64,000 bases of DNA from JALYNX01 sp963724825 (GCA_963724825.1 CAVRWT010000006.1:67854-131853); one strand, 5' to 3'. Positions 27,111 to 37,016 are shown, numbered from the stretch's first letter. Numbers and translations: made by a program. The notes: a model not told the origin generated them from the sequence alone.

Positions 27111-28819
27111 TGGGCACCGGATTGCTGTTGATGCTGATTTATCTGGTAGTGGTCACCGCGGTGGCCATCCCCCTCGGCCGCTATCTGGCGGCCGTCTACA
27201 ACGGGACCAATCGGCGCAGCCAGCGCTGGCTGGGATGGCTTGAGCGTGGCATCTATCGCCTATTGCGGGTGGACCCCGAGAGCGAGCACACCTGGAAGGC
27301 CTATGCCGGTGGGTTGCTTGCTTTCAACGCGGTTGGATTCGTCGTCCTCTACATACTGTTGCGGGCTCAGGGGTCTCTACCTCTCAACCCCCAGGGTTTG
27401 CCCGGGGTTCCCCCGTGGATCGCTTTCAACACTGCTGTCAGTTTCGTGACCAACACCAACTGGCAGGCCTACGGCGGAGAATCGACCATGTCGTATCTGT
27501 CGCAGATGGCGGGACTCAGCGTGCAGAACTTCGTGTCGGCAGCTGTGGGTATGGCCGCTGCGGCCGCTCTCATCAGAGGGATTGCCCGACGCAGCACCGA
27601 TCGAATCGGCAACTTCTGGGTCGACCTGGTTCGCTCCAACCTCTACGTCCTGTTGCCACTGGCGACTGTTATTGCGCTCTTCTTCGTCAGCCAGGGCATG
27701 GTCCAGAAGTTCGATCCCTACGTCGAAGCGACGACCGTAGAGGGTGCCAGTCAGGTGATACCCCTCGGCCCGGCCGCAAGCCAGATCTCGATCAAGGACA
27801 TCGGCACCAATGGCGGCGGGTTCTTCAACGCCAACTCGGCACACCCGTTCGAAAACCCAACTCCGCTGTCCAACGCGGTGATCGTGGTCGCCATGCTCGC
27901 CATCTCAGGAGGCTTCGTATTCGCATACGGTCGAATGGTCGGCCGGCCCAAGGAGGGCTATGCGATCTATGCCGCGATGGCGCTCATCTTCGTCGTTATG
28001 ACTGTCGGCGCTGTGGTCAATGAAACCGGGAGCGCAGGCGCAGCCGAAGGCTCCGGTGCCAACGTCGCCGCCTCGATCGATTCCCCGGGCGGGAACATGG
28101 AGGGCAAAGAAGTCAGATTTGGCCCGGCGGAGAGCGCGATCTATGCCTCGGTGACCACCAGCCTCTCCAATGGTTCGGTGAACTCTTCTCACGACTCGTT
28201 CACACCGATGGGTGGCGCCGTTCCCATGGTCAACATGATGCTTGGCGAGGTGGTGTTCGGGGGGGTCGGCGTCGGCCTGAATGGGATGTTGGTCTTCGTC
28301 ATCCTCACTGTCTTCATAGCTGGTCTCATGGTGGGTCGCACCCCGGAGTGGCTGGGCAAGAAGATCGAGGGCGGAGACGTCAAGCTGGCGGTGGTGGCGA
28401 CCATTGCCCCCCAAATGGCGGTTCTGATCCTGGCCGGCATCGCCGCCGGCACCTCGATCGGGAGGGCTGGGATCTTCAACCCCGTGCCCCACGGATGGTC
28501 GGAAATCCTGTACGGGTACACCTCCGGGGGCAACAACAACGGTTCTGCCTTCGGTGGCCTTGGATCGGGCCAGACCTTCTACGCGATCACCGTCGGATTG
28601 GCGATGATCGTGGGGCGCTTCTTCACGCTGATCCCGGTCCTCGCCCTGGCCGGGCGCTTGGCCGGGCGCAAGGCCAGTGAGAGCGTCACCGAGGCCACGT
28701 TCCGCACCAATGGCCCCCTCTTTGTTGTGCTTCTCCTGGCGATCGTCGTGATTGTTGGAGCGCTCACCTTCCTACCCGCTCTTGCGCTCGGTCCGATCGT
28801 GGAAGCGCTGAGCATTTGA
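27110..28819 (+). CDS. kdpA: KdpA, potassium-channel-like subunit of KdpFABC
   Basis: A 569-residue membrane protein of the superfamily of K+ transporters. It forms the selectivity filter of the high-affinity KdpFABC pump. Filter-loop glycine motifs appear as AVSFVTNTNWQAYGGE, DIGTNGGGFFNANSAHPFENP, VTTSLSNGSVNSSHDS and TSGGNNNGSAFGG, the four pore loops in order. ATG 27110 overlaps the kdpF stop; the longer frame from 27035 lies inside kdpF and is rejected. Length fits the family (about 560). kdpB follows after 36 bases. Confidence 0.95.
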   Translation: MGTGLLLMLIYLVVVTAVAIPLGRYLAAVYNGTNRRSQRWLGWLERGIYRLLRVDPESEHTWKAYAGGLLAFNAVGFVVLYILLRAQGSLPLNPQGLPGVPPWIAFNTAVSFVTNTNWQAYGGESTMSYLSQMAGLSVQNFVSAAVGMAAAAALIRGIARRSTDRIGNFWVDLVRSNLYVLLPLATVIALFFVSQGMVQKFDPYVEATTVEGASQVIPLGPAASQISIKDIGTNGGGFFNANSAHPFENPTPLSNAVIVVAMLAISGGFVFAYGRMVGRPKEGYAIYAAMALIFVVMTVGAVVNETGSAGAAEGSGANVAASIDSPGGNMEGKEVRFGPAESAIYASVTTSLSNGSVNSSHDSFTPMGGAVPMVNMMLGEVVFGGVGVGLNGMLVFVILTVFIAGLMVGRTPEWLGKKIEGGDVKLAVVATIAPQMAVLILAGIAAGTSIGRAGIFNPVPHGWSEILYGYTSGGNNNGSAFGGLGSGQTFYAITVGLAMIVGRFFTLIPVLALAGRLAGRKASESVTEATFRTNGPLFVVLLLAIVVIVGALTFLPALALGPIVEALSI

Positions 28820-28855
28820 AGTTCCCTGAATTCGTGAAATCGGAGTGTGTAAGAC

Positions 28856-30934
28856 ATGAACGGTGAATCCCCCTCGATACCCAAGATCCCTGGTCGGTCC
28901 AGACGCGACCTGAGCAACCCCGGTGCGTTCCAAAGGGATTTGGTTCGCGACGCGGTTGGCGCGTCCTTCGCAAAACTGAACCCGACCACTCTCTACAAGA
29001 ACCCGGTCATGTTCACGGTGGAGATCGGGGCGGTGATAAGCAGCATCATGGCCATTGTCCGCGGCACAGATGGAGATCCGGCCACTGGGGTCGGATTCGC
29101 GATCTGGATCTCGGCGTGGTTGTGGTTCACGGTGCTATTCGCCAATTTCGCCGAGGCACTGGCCGAGGCCCGTGGAAAGGCTCAAGCGGAGAGCCTGCGG
29201 GCGACCCGGGCATCGACTTCGGCGCGCCGAATCAAGAACGGCAGCTTCGAAATGGTCGACTCCACTGCCTTGCGGGCCGGCGACCTGGTCCGGGTGGAAT
29301 CGGGTGAGCTCATTCCCAGCGATGGCGAAGTGGTCGAAGGCGTCGCCTTTGTCAACGAGGCCGCCATCACCGGAGAGTCGGCTCCCGTGCTCAAGGAGCC
29401 GGGCACGGACATCCGCTCGTCAGTGACCGGGGGGACAACACTGACCTCGGACTGGCTTGTGATCAAGATCACGGCCAACCCTGGTGAGACCTTCCTCGAC
29501 CGGATGATCGCGTTGGTCGAAGGCGCCAATCGCCAGAAGACACCAAATGAGATCGCGCTTTCCCTTCTGCTGACGGGTCTGACGCTGGTGTTCCTGGTGG
29601 TATGTGTTGCCCTGTTCCCGGTCACAACGTTGGTGACGCCGGAGAGCCCGGCCGATCCGGTCGTTCTGGTCGCCCTATTCGTGACATTGATCCCGACCAC
29701 TATCGGTGGCCTGCTGTCTGCCATCGGCATTGCCGGTATGGACCGGGTCACCAGATTCAACGTCATGGCGACCTCGGGAAAGGCGGTCGAAGCGGCCGGT
29801 GATTGCGACACATTGCTCCTCGACAAGACCGGCACCATCACTTTTGGAAACCGGCTCGCCTCTGCCTTCTGGCCTCTGTCAGGAGTGACTGAGCAGGAGC
29901 TGGCGCAAGCCGCGGCTCGTACCTCATATGCCGACGAGACCCCGGAAGGCCGTTCGATTGTCACCCTTGCCCAGGAGAAGGGTGTCTTTGGCGAAGCGGA
30001 GCCTGGAGACGAATTCGTCGAATTCTCAGCCGCGACACGCCTGTCCGGGGTCCGTTATGCGGGTGGCGAGACGTGGAAAGGCGCGGGCACCGCGATTCGC
30101 GGCCTGGTTCCGGACGCCCCGCCCGAGTTGGAGGACCTTGCGGAGCGGGTTGCCGGCCGGGGTGCCACCCCATTGTCGGTCGCTGCCAATGGGAGGGCGC
30201 TCGGGGTGATCGAGCTCTCCGACACGGTCAAACCCGGTTTGTCGGAGCGCTTCAATCTCCTCCGCCGTCTGGGAATCCGGACCGTCATGATCACAGGCGA
30301 CAACCGGCTCACCGCCTCGGTGATCGCCGAGCAAGCGGGTGTTGACGACTTTCTGGCCGAGGCAACGCCGGAGGACAAGCTCGATCTGATTCGCAAGGAA
30401 CAGACCGGGGGACGTTTGGTGGCAATGACCGGTGACGGCACAAACGATGCTCCTGCCCTGGCTCAGGCAGATGTGGGCCTCGCCATGAACTCGGGCACGG
30501 CGGCCGCCAAGGAGGCGGCCAACATGGTCGATCTCGACTCTGATCCCACGAAGATCATCGAGGTAGTCCGCATCGGCAAGGAATTGCTGATGACGAGGGG
30601 CGCCGTCACCACGTTCTCGATCGCCAATGACGTGGCTAAGTACTTCGCCATCATCCCGGCGATGTTCGCTGCAGTCCTGCCTGCTCTCGACTCGCTCAAC
30701 GTCATGAGGCTGGGAACACCGCAATCCGCGATCGTGTCGGCGGTGATATTCAACGCATTGATCATCGTGGCGCTGGTGCCGCTGTCCCTGAGGGGGGTGC
30801 GAACCAAGGCAAGAGGAGCCAGTTCGATCCTCTATCGCAACTTGCTCATCTATGGAGTGGGCGGCCTGATTGTTCCCTTCATCGGGATCAAGGCCATCGA
30901 CATGGTTCTGAATACGACTGAGTGGTTCTCATGA
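28856..30934 (+). CDS. kdpB: KdpB, P-type ATPase subunit of KdpFABC
   Basis: A 692-residue P-type ATPase that drives potassium uptake by KdpFABC. The actuator loop is EAAITGESAPVL, the phosphorylated Asp lies in LLLDKTGTITFGNR, and the hinge is GDGTNDAPALAQADVGLAM. The KdpB-specific SGKAVEAAGDCD precedes the phosphorylation site. FVTLIPTTIGGLLSAIG has the conserved Pro of the ion-binding helix. ATG 28856 is supported by an upstream GGAG. It overlaps kdpC by ATGA. Nothing is missing. Confidence 0.96.
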   Translation: MNGESPSIPKIPGRSRRDLSNPGAFQRDLVRDAVGASFAKLNPTTLYKNPVMFTVEIGAVISSIMAIVRGTDGDPATGVGFAIWISAWLWFTVLFANFAEALAEARGKAQAESLRATRASTSARRIKNGSFEMVDSTALRAGDLVRVESGELIPSDGEVVEGVAFVNEAAITGESAPVLKEPGTDIRSSVTGGTTLTSDWLVIKITANPGETFLDRMIALVEGANRQKTPNEIALSLLLTGLTLVFLVVCVALFPVTTLVTPESPADPVVLVALFVTLIPTTIGGLLSAIGIAGMDRVTRFNVMATSGKAVEAAGDCDTLLLDKTGTITFGNRLASAFWPLSGVTEQELAQAAARTSYADETPEGRSIVTLAQEKGVFGEAEPGDEFVEFSAATRLSGVRYAGGETWKGAGTAIRGLVPDAPPELEDLAERVAGRGATPLSVAANGRALGVIELSDTVKPGLSERFNLLRRLGIRTVMITGDNRLTASVIAEQAGVDDFLAEATPEDKLDLIRKEQTGGRLVAMTGDGTNDAPALAQADVGLAMNSGTAAAKEAANMVDLDSDPTKIIEVVRIGKELLMTRGAVTTFSIANDVAKYFAIIPAMFAAVLPALDSLNVMRLGTPQSAIVSAVIFNALIIVALVPLSLRGVRTKARGASSILYRNLLIYGVGGLIVPFIGIKAIDMVLNTTEWFS

Positions 30935-31488
30935 AACAAGTGATACGTGCCTTTGTGGCTCTGATGGTCCTCACCGTCCTGCTCGGGTTCGGCTACCCCC
31001 TCCTGGTGACAGGAATCGCTGGAGTGTTCTGGGCCGACGAAGCCGGCGGCTCTTTGATCGAGCGCGACGGTGCGGTTGTCGGGAGTGAGCTGTTGGCACA
31101 GCCCTTCACCAGCGATTCCTACTTTTGGCCGCGACCGTCGGCCTCCGGGTACAACGCCAATCCGGAGCTCGATCCGAACACTCGCTCGCTCTCATATCCG
31201 TCGAATCTGGGGCCGCAGAATCCGGACTTGAAGATGGCGATCGTCGACCTGGTCATCGCCTATGGGGACGGAGTCCCGGTTGACCTGGTTACTGGCTCCG
31301 GGTCGGCCCTCGATCCCCACATCTCAGTTGCTGCGGCACAATGGCAAGCCCACAGGGTCGCTGCGACCCGTGGTCTCGACGAGGCTGAAGTGCTTGCTCT
31401 GATCGACCAACATATCGAGTCATGGATCGGGCGCCGTTACGTGAACGTGCTGATGTTGAATCTCGCTCTGGATCAGACCTCCGGTTGA
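30931..31488 (+). CDS. kdpC: KdpC subunit of KdpFABC
   Basis: A 185-residue subunit with one N-terminal membrane helix (FVALMVLTVLLGFGYPLLVT) and an extracytoplasmic domain. SYFWPRPSASGYNANPE is the family signature region, followed by DPHISVAAAQWQAHRVA and the C-terminal GLDEAEVLALIDQHIE. KdpC stabilises KdpA-KdpB coupling. ATG 30931 overlaps the kdpB stop as ATGA. Its own stop overlaps the TTG start of the next gene (TTGA). Confidence 0.94.
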   Translation: MKQVIRAFVALMVLTVLLGFGYPLLVTGIAGVFWADEAGGSLIERDGAVVGSELLAQPFTSDSYFWPRPSASGYNANPELDPNTRSLSYPSNLGPQNPDLKMAIVDLVIAYGDGVPVDLVTGSGSALDPHISVAAAQWQAHRVAATRGLDEAEVLALIDQHIESWIGRRYVNVLMLNLALDQTSG

Positions 31489-32637
31489 GCGCCGACCTCG
31501 AGCGAGATCAGAAGGTGGCGCGGGCTTTGGCCCGTGCCGCGGGTGACGCGGTCGACGGGCGGGGGTGGCTCACCGTTTATCTCGGCTTTGCTCCGGGGGT
31601 GGGCAAGACCTACGCGATGCTCCGAGCGGTCCACGAGCTCAAGAAGGAAGGCAAAGATGTGGTCGTTGGGTTCGTCGAGACGCACGGTCGGACCGACACT
31701 GCGGCCTTGCTCGAGGGTCTCGAGGTCCTGCCGCGAAAGGTAGTGAATCACCAGGGAGTTCCTGTTGAGGAGCTCGACCTGGAAGCAATCCTCGCCCGCG
31801 CTCCAGCGATCTGCGCCATCGACGAGCTGGCCCATACCAATGCCCCGGGGAGCCCACGTGAGAAGCGGTATGAGGACGTCAATCTCGTTCTCGACGCGGG
31901 CATCGACGTCCTGACAACTCTCAACATCCAGCACCTCGAGAGCCTCAACGACGTCGTCGAATCCATCGCCGGCGTCAAGGTGAGGGAGCGAATCCCCGAC
32001 GAGGTGCTCGATGATGCCGACGAGTTCATCCTGGTCGATGTCTCCGCAGAGGAGCTACGGGATCGGCTCCAACAGGGCAAGGTGTACCCATCGGAGTCGG
32101 CAAGGCGGGCCCTCGAGCATTTTTTCCGGCCGGGCAACCTCAATGCACTTCGTGAGCTCGCGCTGATGCGCACTGCCCGCAACGTCGAGCGAGAGCTCGG
32201 TGCATACATGTCGGCGCATGGAATCGAATCGCCCTGGCGATCGACGGAACGGATCATGGCCTGTGTCGACGAGACCGAAACCGGGGAGACCGTGGTGCGT
32301 CGCGGATTCCGCCTCGCCAATGCATCGCGTGGCGAGTTCTTCGTGCTCACCGTCGGTCTTGACCGGGTTAGCCCCAGTCAAGTTGGCCCGATCAAGCGGA
32401 CTCTTGCTATAGCCCGCGACCTGGGAGCGACGGTGGTCACGCGCGACGGAGGGGGGCGCGAGGTGGCGAGCGAGATCATCGCCGCTGCCCGAGAGCTCGA
32501 AGGCCACGCTGGTGATCATGGGCCCATCTCATCGGACTCTCTGGGAGAAGCTCCGGGGCGGTGACATCATCGACCACGTGGTGTCGGGCCTCCGCGACGT
32601 AGATGTGCTTGTCATCGGTCTGGCCGAGATCGAATAG
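31485..32637 (+). CDS. kdpD: Detached N-terminal half of KdpD (KdpD domain + UspA domain), 3' frameshift
   Basis: A cytoplasmic protein of about 380 residues matching only the N-terminal half of KdpD. The KdpD domain has Walker A VYLGFAPGVGKTYAML and the Walker B-like AICAIDELAHTNAPGS, then a UspA-like domain (MACVDETETGETVVRRGFRL). KdpD uses these parts to sense potassium, ATP or c-di-AMP. The frame breaks at 32502-32503: dropping one G yields EATLVIMGPSHRTLWEKLRG and a stop at 32635-32637, the expected UspA end. There is no membrane or kinase part; those are in the 24720 gene. TTG 31485 is chosen by its TTGA overlap with kdpC. Short KdpD proteins are known from cyanobacteria such as Anabaena (recalled). 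Confidence 0.88.
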
Positions 32638-32663
32638 CCGACTCTTGGCAGAATGGCAGCCTC

Positions 32664-33329
32664 TTGCCGACCATCCTCATCGCCGACGACGATCCCGGGC
32701 TGCTCGACACAGTGGCCATGCTGCTCGAGGCTTCTGGCTACGAGGTGCACACCGCGGGCTCTGCGACAGAAGCACTCGACGGTTGGCCTCGCGTTCACCC
32801 CGACCTGGTGATCGTCGACCTCCATATGCCTGGTGGGGGCATGGAGCTGGTGACCGCCATCAGCAGTCACACCTCGACTCCGGTGATCGTCCTCTCGGGC
32901 GACGTCGACGAATCGGTGAAGGTGGCCGCTCTCGATGCCGGAGCCGAGGACTATGTGACCAAGCCGTTCTCGGCAGCTGAGCTGTTGGCACGAGTCAGGG
33001 TGGCGTTGCGTCGCACTGAGCCTGGTACCAAAGCGATCACGGTTGGTGAACTGACCCTGTCAGAGCCGGAGCTGACGGCGTCCGCGGGCAAAGGGTCTGT
33101 GAAGCTGACCCCGACCGAATTCGATCTGCTCAGGGCAATGGCGCTTGCCGACAGTTTTGTGGCGACCAATGACCTGCTCAACCAGGTATGGGGCCCCGCA
33201 TATCGAACCGAACAAGAGTATGTCCGTGTCTACGTCCGACGTCTGCGAGGCAAGCTCGATTCGCTCGGCCTCACCAACGCCATCGAGTCACGACCGGGGC
33301 TCGGATATCGCCTTGTGGGCAGCGAATAG
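32664..33329 (+). CDS. kdpE: KdpE-like response regulator, OmpR/PhoB family
   Basis: A 221-residue transcription factor. The N-terminal receiver has ILIADDDPG, phospho-Asp in LVIVDLHMPGG, Ser in VIVLSGD and Lys in YVTKPFSA. The C-terminal winged helix reads LTPTEFDLLRAMALADSFVA, then YVRVYVRRLRGKLD and RPGLGYRLV. It should activate the kdp operon when phosphorylated. TTG 32664 is the best start I see, with a weak ribosome site. It is the last gene of the kdp operon; its stop is three bases from the stop of the convergent KimA-like gene, and an ATAGCT inverted repeat (33326-33340) covers that junction. Confidence 0.88.
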   Translation: MPTILIADDDPGLLDTVAMLLEASGYEVHTAGSATEALDGWPRVHPDLVIVDLHMPGGGMELVTAISSHTSTPVIVLSGDVDESVKVAALDAGAEDYVTKPFSAAELLARVRVALRRTEPGTKAITVGELTLSEPELTASAGKGSVKLTPTEFDLLRAMALADSFVATNDLLNQVWGPAYRTEQEYVRVYVRRLRGKLDSLGLTNAIESRPGLGYRLVGSE

Positions 33330-33332
33330 CTG

Positions 33333-35723
33333 TCAGCTATCAGTCGGACTGCTCTGGTCCGGTGAGGGAGAGGAGGTGGGTTCGGGATCCGACGAGGTCG
33401 ACTCCACTGCTTCACCTTTCCTGGCGCGGCGCCAGTCGGGGTCGAGGTGGAACGGGACACTGGTCACCGCGATCCCGACCTCCGCGGCGAGGATGCCCTT
33501 GATGGCGAGCCCGGTTTGGTTGTGGAGGATCTGGGTGATTCGCCCGGGCACCACGAACTCGGGGATGACCGCGCAGATGAGCGTTCCCGGGAGGGCTCTT
33601 CGACGCCGCTCACGGAGATAGTTGACGAGTGGGTCGACGATTTCCCGAAATGGGCTGGCAACGATCTCGAGGGGGAAGTCATACCCCGACGCCTTCCAGT
33701 GATGCTCAACACGCTCTCGTTGTGCGCTGTCGACATCGATGTGGATGGCGGTCGTCGGAGTTCCGAGACCTTGGGCATAGGTGAGAGCCTCCCGGATCGG
33801 TCTCGTCATGTCCGAGATCAGCACTACTTGCTCGACGTGGCTGATCGACATACGGGGCAGGCGGCTGCGTCGGGATCGCTTGAGCACGTTCAGGTCGGTT
33901 ACCACCACCTGGGGCTCGAACAGAAGGCGCGCCTTCACGGCAAGGCTGTGTGGATGAGAGAATGGGCTGAGGATCGAGGACCACGTTCGAAGCTGTTCTC
34001 CGAGGACGACGGTGATGGCCGTATCGGGATGGGTGTCTCTTTCCTGGCGGACACGCTCCACGATCCTGCGTGAGATCGATTCGTGCTCACCTGGAAGGAT
34101 CTCGAGGGGAAACGTGGGATGCACCCGATCCCAGGTGTAGACGAGGTCGTCCGAACCCTGCTCCTCGGCATGAACACAAGTGATCGCCTCGGCGTTGAGG
34201 AGGGACACGTATTGGATAGCCCGATCGGTTCGCTCATCCGGGTGGGCCACCAACACCAGGAATCTCACTGGTCGGGGATGAGCATCGACGCGGATGTGCC
34301 TCAGTTGGGCGGCAACTCCGAGGTAGTGGCGGCGGATCGCAAGCATCAAGGACACCAGCAGCGGGATGAGAATGATCACGATCCAGGCACCGTGGGAGAA
34401 CTTGACCGTGGCAACCACGATCAGGACCACCCCAGTGGTGACCGCCCCGACGCCATTGATGACGACCGACCACCTCCAATTCGGCTCCCTGGTCTTGAGC
34501 CAATGCTTGACCATGCCGGTTTGGCTCAGGGTGAACGAAGTGAACACACCGACCACGTAGAGCTGGATGAGACGGCTCACCTCGGCCTGAAAGATCAGCA
34601 ACAAGACCGAGGCGACGAATGCGAGGGTGATGACCCCGTTCGAGAAGACCAGTCGATCGCCTCGGTTCAGGTACTGACGCGGCATCAGCCTCGATCGCGC
34701 CAGGATTGCGGAGAGTCTCGGGAAGTCCTGGTAGGCAGTGTTCGCCGCCAGGATCAAGATGGCGGCGGTGAAGACCTGGAGAAGGTAGAACCCGATTCCG
34801 CCCTCGAACGTCGCCCTCCCGATCTGTGAGATGACGGTCCCGTACTCGTCGATGGTGTCCTCGGAGATGCGAACGTCGAACAACTGCGCAAGGGTCGAGA
34901 TACCGAGGAACATGGTTATCGAGATCGCTCCCATGATCGCGAGCGTCCTGGCCGCGTTCTGGGCCTTTGGCGCCTTGAACGCCTGCACCCCATTGGCCAC
35001 CGCCTCGACTCCGGTCAGCGCAGTCGAACCGGAGGCAAAAGCCCGGAGTATCAGAAACAGGCTGACGACGCCCAGCTCGGCCTCCAGTTCGATTCCGGAC
35101 GAAACGGCCGTTGGGCATACGCCATCGAGACATTTGACGAATCCCATCACGAGCATGATCGCCACCATCACGATGAACAGATAGGTGGGGGCCGCAAAGA
35201 TCCGAGATGCCTCCCTGACCCCCCTCAGGTTGGTAACCGTGAGCAACACCACGAATCCGAGCGACAGCTCAACCCGCCACGAAATGAGACCGGGGGCTGC
35301 GGAGGTGATGGCCGCGACTCCTGCCGCCACGGAAACCGAAACTGTGAGCACGTAGTCGATGAGGAGTGCCGCCGCGGCAACCGCCCCGGTCCGGATCCCC
35401 AGATTCTCACTGGCGACGATGAAGGCTCCTCCACCATCGGGGTATGCCCTGATCGTCTGTCGGTAGGACACGATGACGATCAGCAACAGCGTGGCAACAG
35501 CCAGCGAAACAGGGGTCAGATAGGCATATGCCGCGGTGCCGGCGAGGGCGAGCACGAGCATTGCCTCCTCGGTGGCATAGGCCACGGAGGACAGCGGGTC
35601 GGATGCGAAGACGGGAAGCGCGAACCGCTTGGGTAGGAGTTGGTGATCCTCCTCACTGGTGGCGAGCGGTCTCCCGAACAGCCTGCGCTTGGTCCAGAAA
35701 CCGCGGACTGGCCTGGTGCTCAC
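33333..35723 (-). CDS. kimA: KimA-like APC-family potassium importer
   Basis: A 796-residue inner-membrane transporter. The N-terminal part, GRPLATSEEDHQLLPKRFAL then FASDPLSSVAYATEEAMLVL and SYRQTIRAYPDGGGAFIV, closely follows Bacillus KimA (YdaO), a proton-coupled K+ importer of the KUP/APC type inhibited by c-di-AMP. About twelve membrane segments are followed by a cytoplasmic domain of about 300 residues that starts near FLVLVAHPDERTDRAIQYVS and ends in a Ser/Pro/Asp-rich tail; it is longer than in the Bacillus protein. It lies convergently against kdpE, so both potassium systems are together. Start GTG 35723. No ydaO-type riboswitch was recognised upstream. Confidence 0.8.
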   Translation of the reverse strand: MSTRPVRGFWTKRRLFGRPLATSEEDHQLLPKRFALPVFASDPLSSVAYATEEAMLVLALAGTAAYAYLTPVSLAVATLLLIVIVSYRQTIRAYPDGGGAFIVASENLGIRTGAVAAAALLIDYVLTVSVSVAAGVAAITSAAPGLISWRVELSLGFVVLLTVTNLRGVREASRIFAAPTYLFIVMVAIMLVMGFVKCLDGVCPTAVSSGIELEAELGVVSLFLILRAFASGSTALTGVEAVANGVQAFKAPKAQNAARTLAIMGAISITMFLGISTLAQLFDVRISEDTIDEYGTVISQIGRATFEGGIGFYLLQVFTAAILILAANTAYQDFPRLSAILARSRLMPRQYLNRGDRLVFSNGVITLAFVASVLLLIFQAEVSRLIQLYVVGVFTSFTLSQTGMVKHWLKTREPNWRWSVVINGVGAVTTGVVLIVVATVKFSHGAWIVIILIPLLVSLMLAIRRHYLGVAAQLRHIRVDAHPRPVRFLVLVAHPDERTDRAIQYVSLLNAEAITCVHAEEQGSDDLVYTWDRVHPTFPLEILPGEHESISRRIVERVRQERDTHPDTAITVVLGEQLRTWSSILSPFSHPHSLAVKARLLFEPQVVVTDLNVLKRSRRSRLPRMSISHVEQVVLISDMTRPIREALTYAQGLGTPTTAIHIDVDSAQRERVEHHWKASGYDFPLEIVASPFREIVDPLVNYLRERRRRALPGTLICAVIPEFVVPGRITQILHNQTGLAIKGILAAEVGIAVTSVPFHLDPDWRRARKGEAVESTSSDPEPTSSPSPDQSSPTDS

Positions 35724-36056
35724 CCGACGCCGCTCACGATCGACGGATTGAGGTCGGCCCTATGAAGGTCTGTGGCACGACGGGCGGCGGATATCGCGAC
35801 TTGGGGGTTGTCCTTGAAGCTGATCTCGGGGTTCCTGGTTGACTGACCTTGCGAGTCCTACACGATCCGATTTGTCTCCGACAGGTCCGCGACCGGATTC
35901 ATCGAGTGTTGACAGAGGGATGTCGCAACGCGTCAAATTATCAGATGGGAGCGCGCTGGGCACGTCGAGTCGCGTCCGCCGGTTGACTGCCGGTTTCGAG
36001 CTGTCGAGAAATCCCGATTTCAGGCCCGCTAGGACCGGCTACTCTTTCCCGCCCTC
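35724..36056. other. 333-base divergent intergenic region between kimA-like and drrA-like genes
   Basis: This holds no convincing gene. TTGACA at 35909-35914 and its mirror GTCAA at about 35932-35936 form an inverted repeat, TTGAC-N18-GTCAA, which could represent opposed -35 boxes, but no good -10 box follows at the right distance. TACTCT at 36040-36045, just before ATG 36057, may be a -10 for a nearly leaderless ABC transcript. I looked for a c-di-AMP (ydaO) riboswitch on the minus strand and saw none. Confidence 0.4.
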
Positions 36057-37016
36057 ATGACCAACGCCATCCTCGCCGAGGGTCTTCGCAAGGAATATGG
36101 AGAGGTCGTCGCGCTCGACGGCCTCGACCTGGCCGTGCCTGAAGGTTCGGTCATGTGCCTGCTCGGCCCCAACGGCGCCGGCAAGACGACGACCGTTCGC
36201 ATCCTCACCACGCTCCTCGAGGCCACCAGCGGCAAAGCCACAGTGGCAGGGCTCGATGTCCACGCTGACGCCGCCAAGCTCCGCGAGCGGATCGGACTGT
36301 CCGGTCAATACGCCGCGGTCGACGAGAACTTCACCGGTTTTGAGAATCTGGAGATGGTGGGAAGGCTCTATCACCTGGGCCGGGCTCGAAGTCGGGAGCG
36401 CGCCCTCGACCTGCTTGACCGTTTCGACCTAGACGAAGCCGCCGACCGTCAGGCCAAGACCTACTCGGGCGGAATGCGCCGCCGCCTCGACCTGGCCGCG
36501 GCGCTGGTGGCCCGTCCCGAGGTGATCTTCCTCGATGAGCCAACCACTGGCCTCGACCCCCGAAGCCGGCTCAGCCTGTGGGAGGTCATCGAGGAGTTGG
36601 TCAAAGAAGGTGCGACTCTTCTCCTGACCACCCACTTCCTGGACGAGGCCGATCGTCTCGCCGATTCGATCGCAGTGATCGATCACGGGCGGGTGATCGC
36701 GTTAGGCACCGCCGAGGAGCTGAAACAGCAAGTAGGCGGGGAGAGGATCGAGCTCACCGTGAAGAGCGCAGCCGACCTGGAGGCGGCCCGGGAAGTGTTG
36801 TCTTCGGTCGGGGTTGGCCAGGTCACGGTCGACGAGGATGCCCGGGATCTGGCGGTGGCTGTGGGTGTCGGCGGCGACGCGCTGATTGAGACGGTTCGAG
36901 GGCTCGACGCCCGGGGGATCAGCCCGCTGGATCTGGCCCTACGCCGGCCCACCCTGGATGACGTGTTCCTGACTCTGACGGGTCACATGGCCGAGGAGGA
37001 GGTGGTGGACGCGTGA
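36057..37016 (+). CDS. DrrA-like ABC exporter ATPase
   Basis: A 319-residue ATPase of the daunorubicin-resistance (DrrA) type of ABC-2 exporters. Walker A is GPNGAGKTTT, the signature YSGGMRRRLDLAAAL, Walker B VIFLDEPTTGLDP, and the switch His lies in LLTTHFLDEADRL. The C-terminal domain ends RPTLDDVFLTLTGH, the hallmark of the DrrA group. Start ATG 36057. It overlaps the permease by GTGA. It probably exports a lipophilic compound or polysaccharide precursor; the substrate is unknown. Confidence 0.9.
   Translation: MTNAILAEGLRKEYGEVVALDGLDLAVPEGSVMCLLGPNGAGKTTTVRILTTLLEATSGKATVAGLDVHADAAKLRERIGLSGQYAAVDENFTGFENLEMVGRLYHLGRARSRERALDLLDRFDLDEAADRQAKTYSGGMRRRLDLAAALVARPEVIFLDEPTTGLDPRSRLSLWEVIEELVKEGATLLLTTHFLDEADRLADSIAVIDHGRVIALGTAEELKQQVGGERIELTVKSAADLEAAREVLSSVGVGQVTVDEDARDLAVAVGVGGDALIETVRGLDARGISPLDLALRRPTLDDVFLTLTGHMAEEEVVDA

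Noticed and set aside
35724..36056. Possible c-di-AMP (ydaO) riboswitch upstream of the KimA-like gene
   Set aside because: The known conserved core of that riboswitch could not be found on the minus strand of this region by eye.
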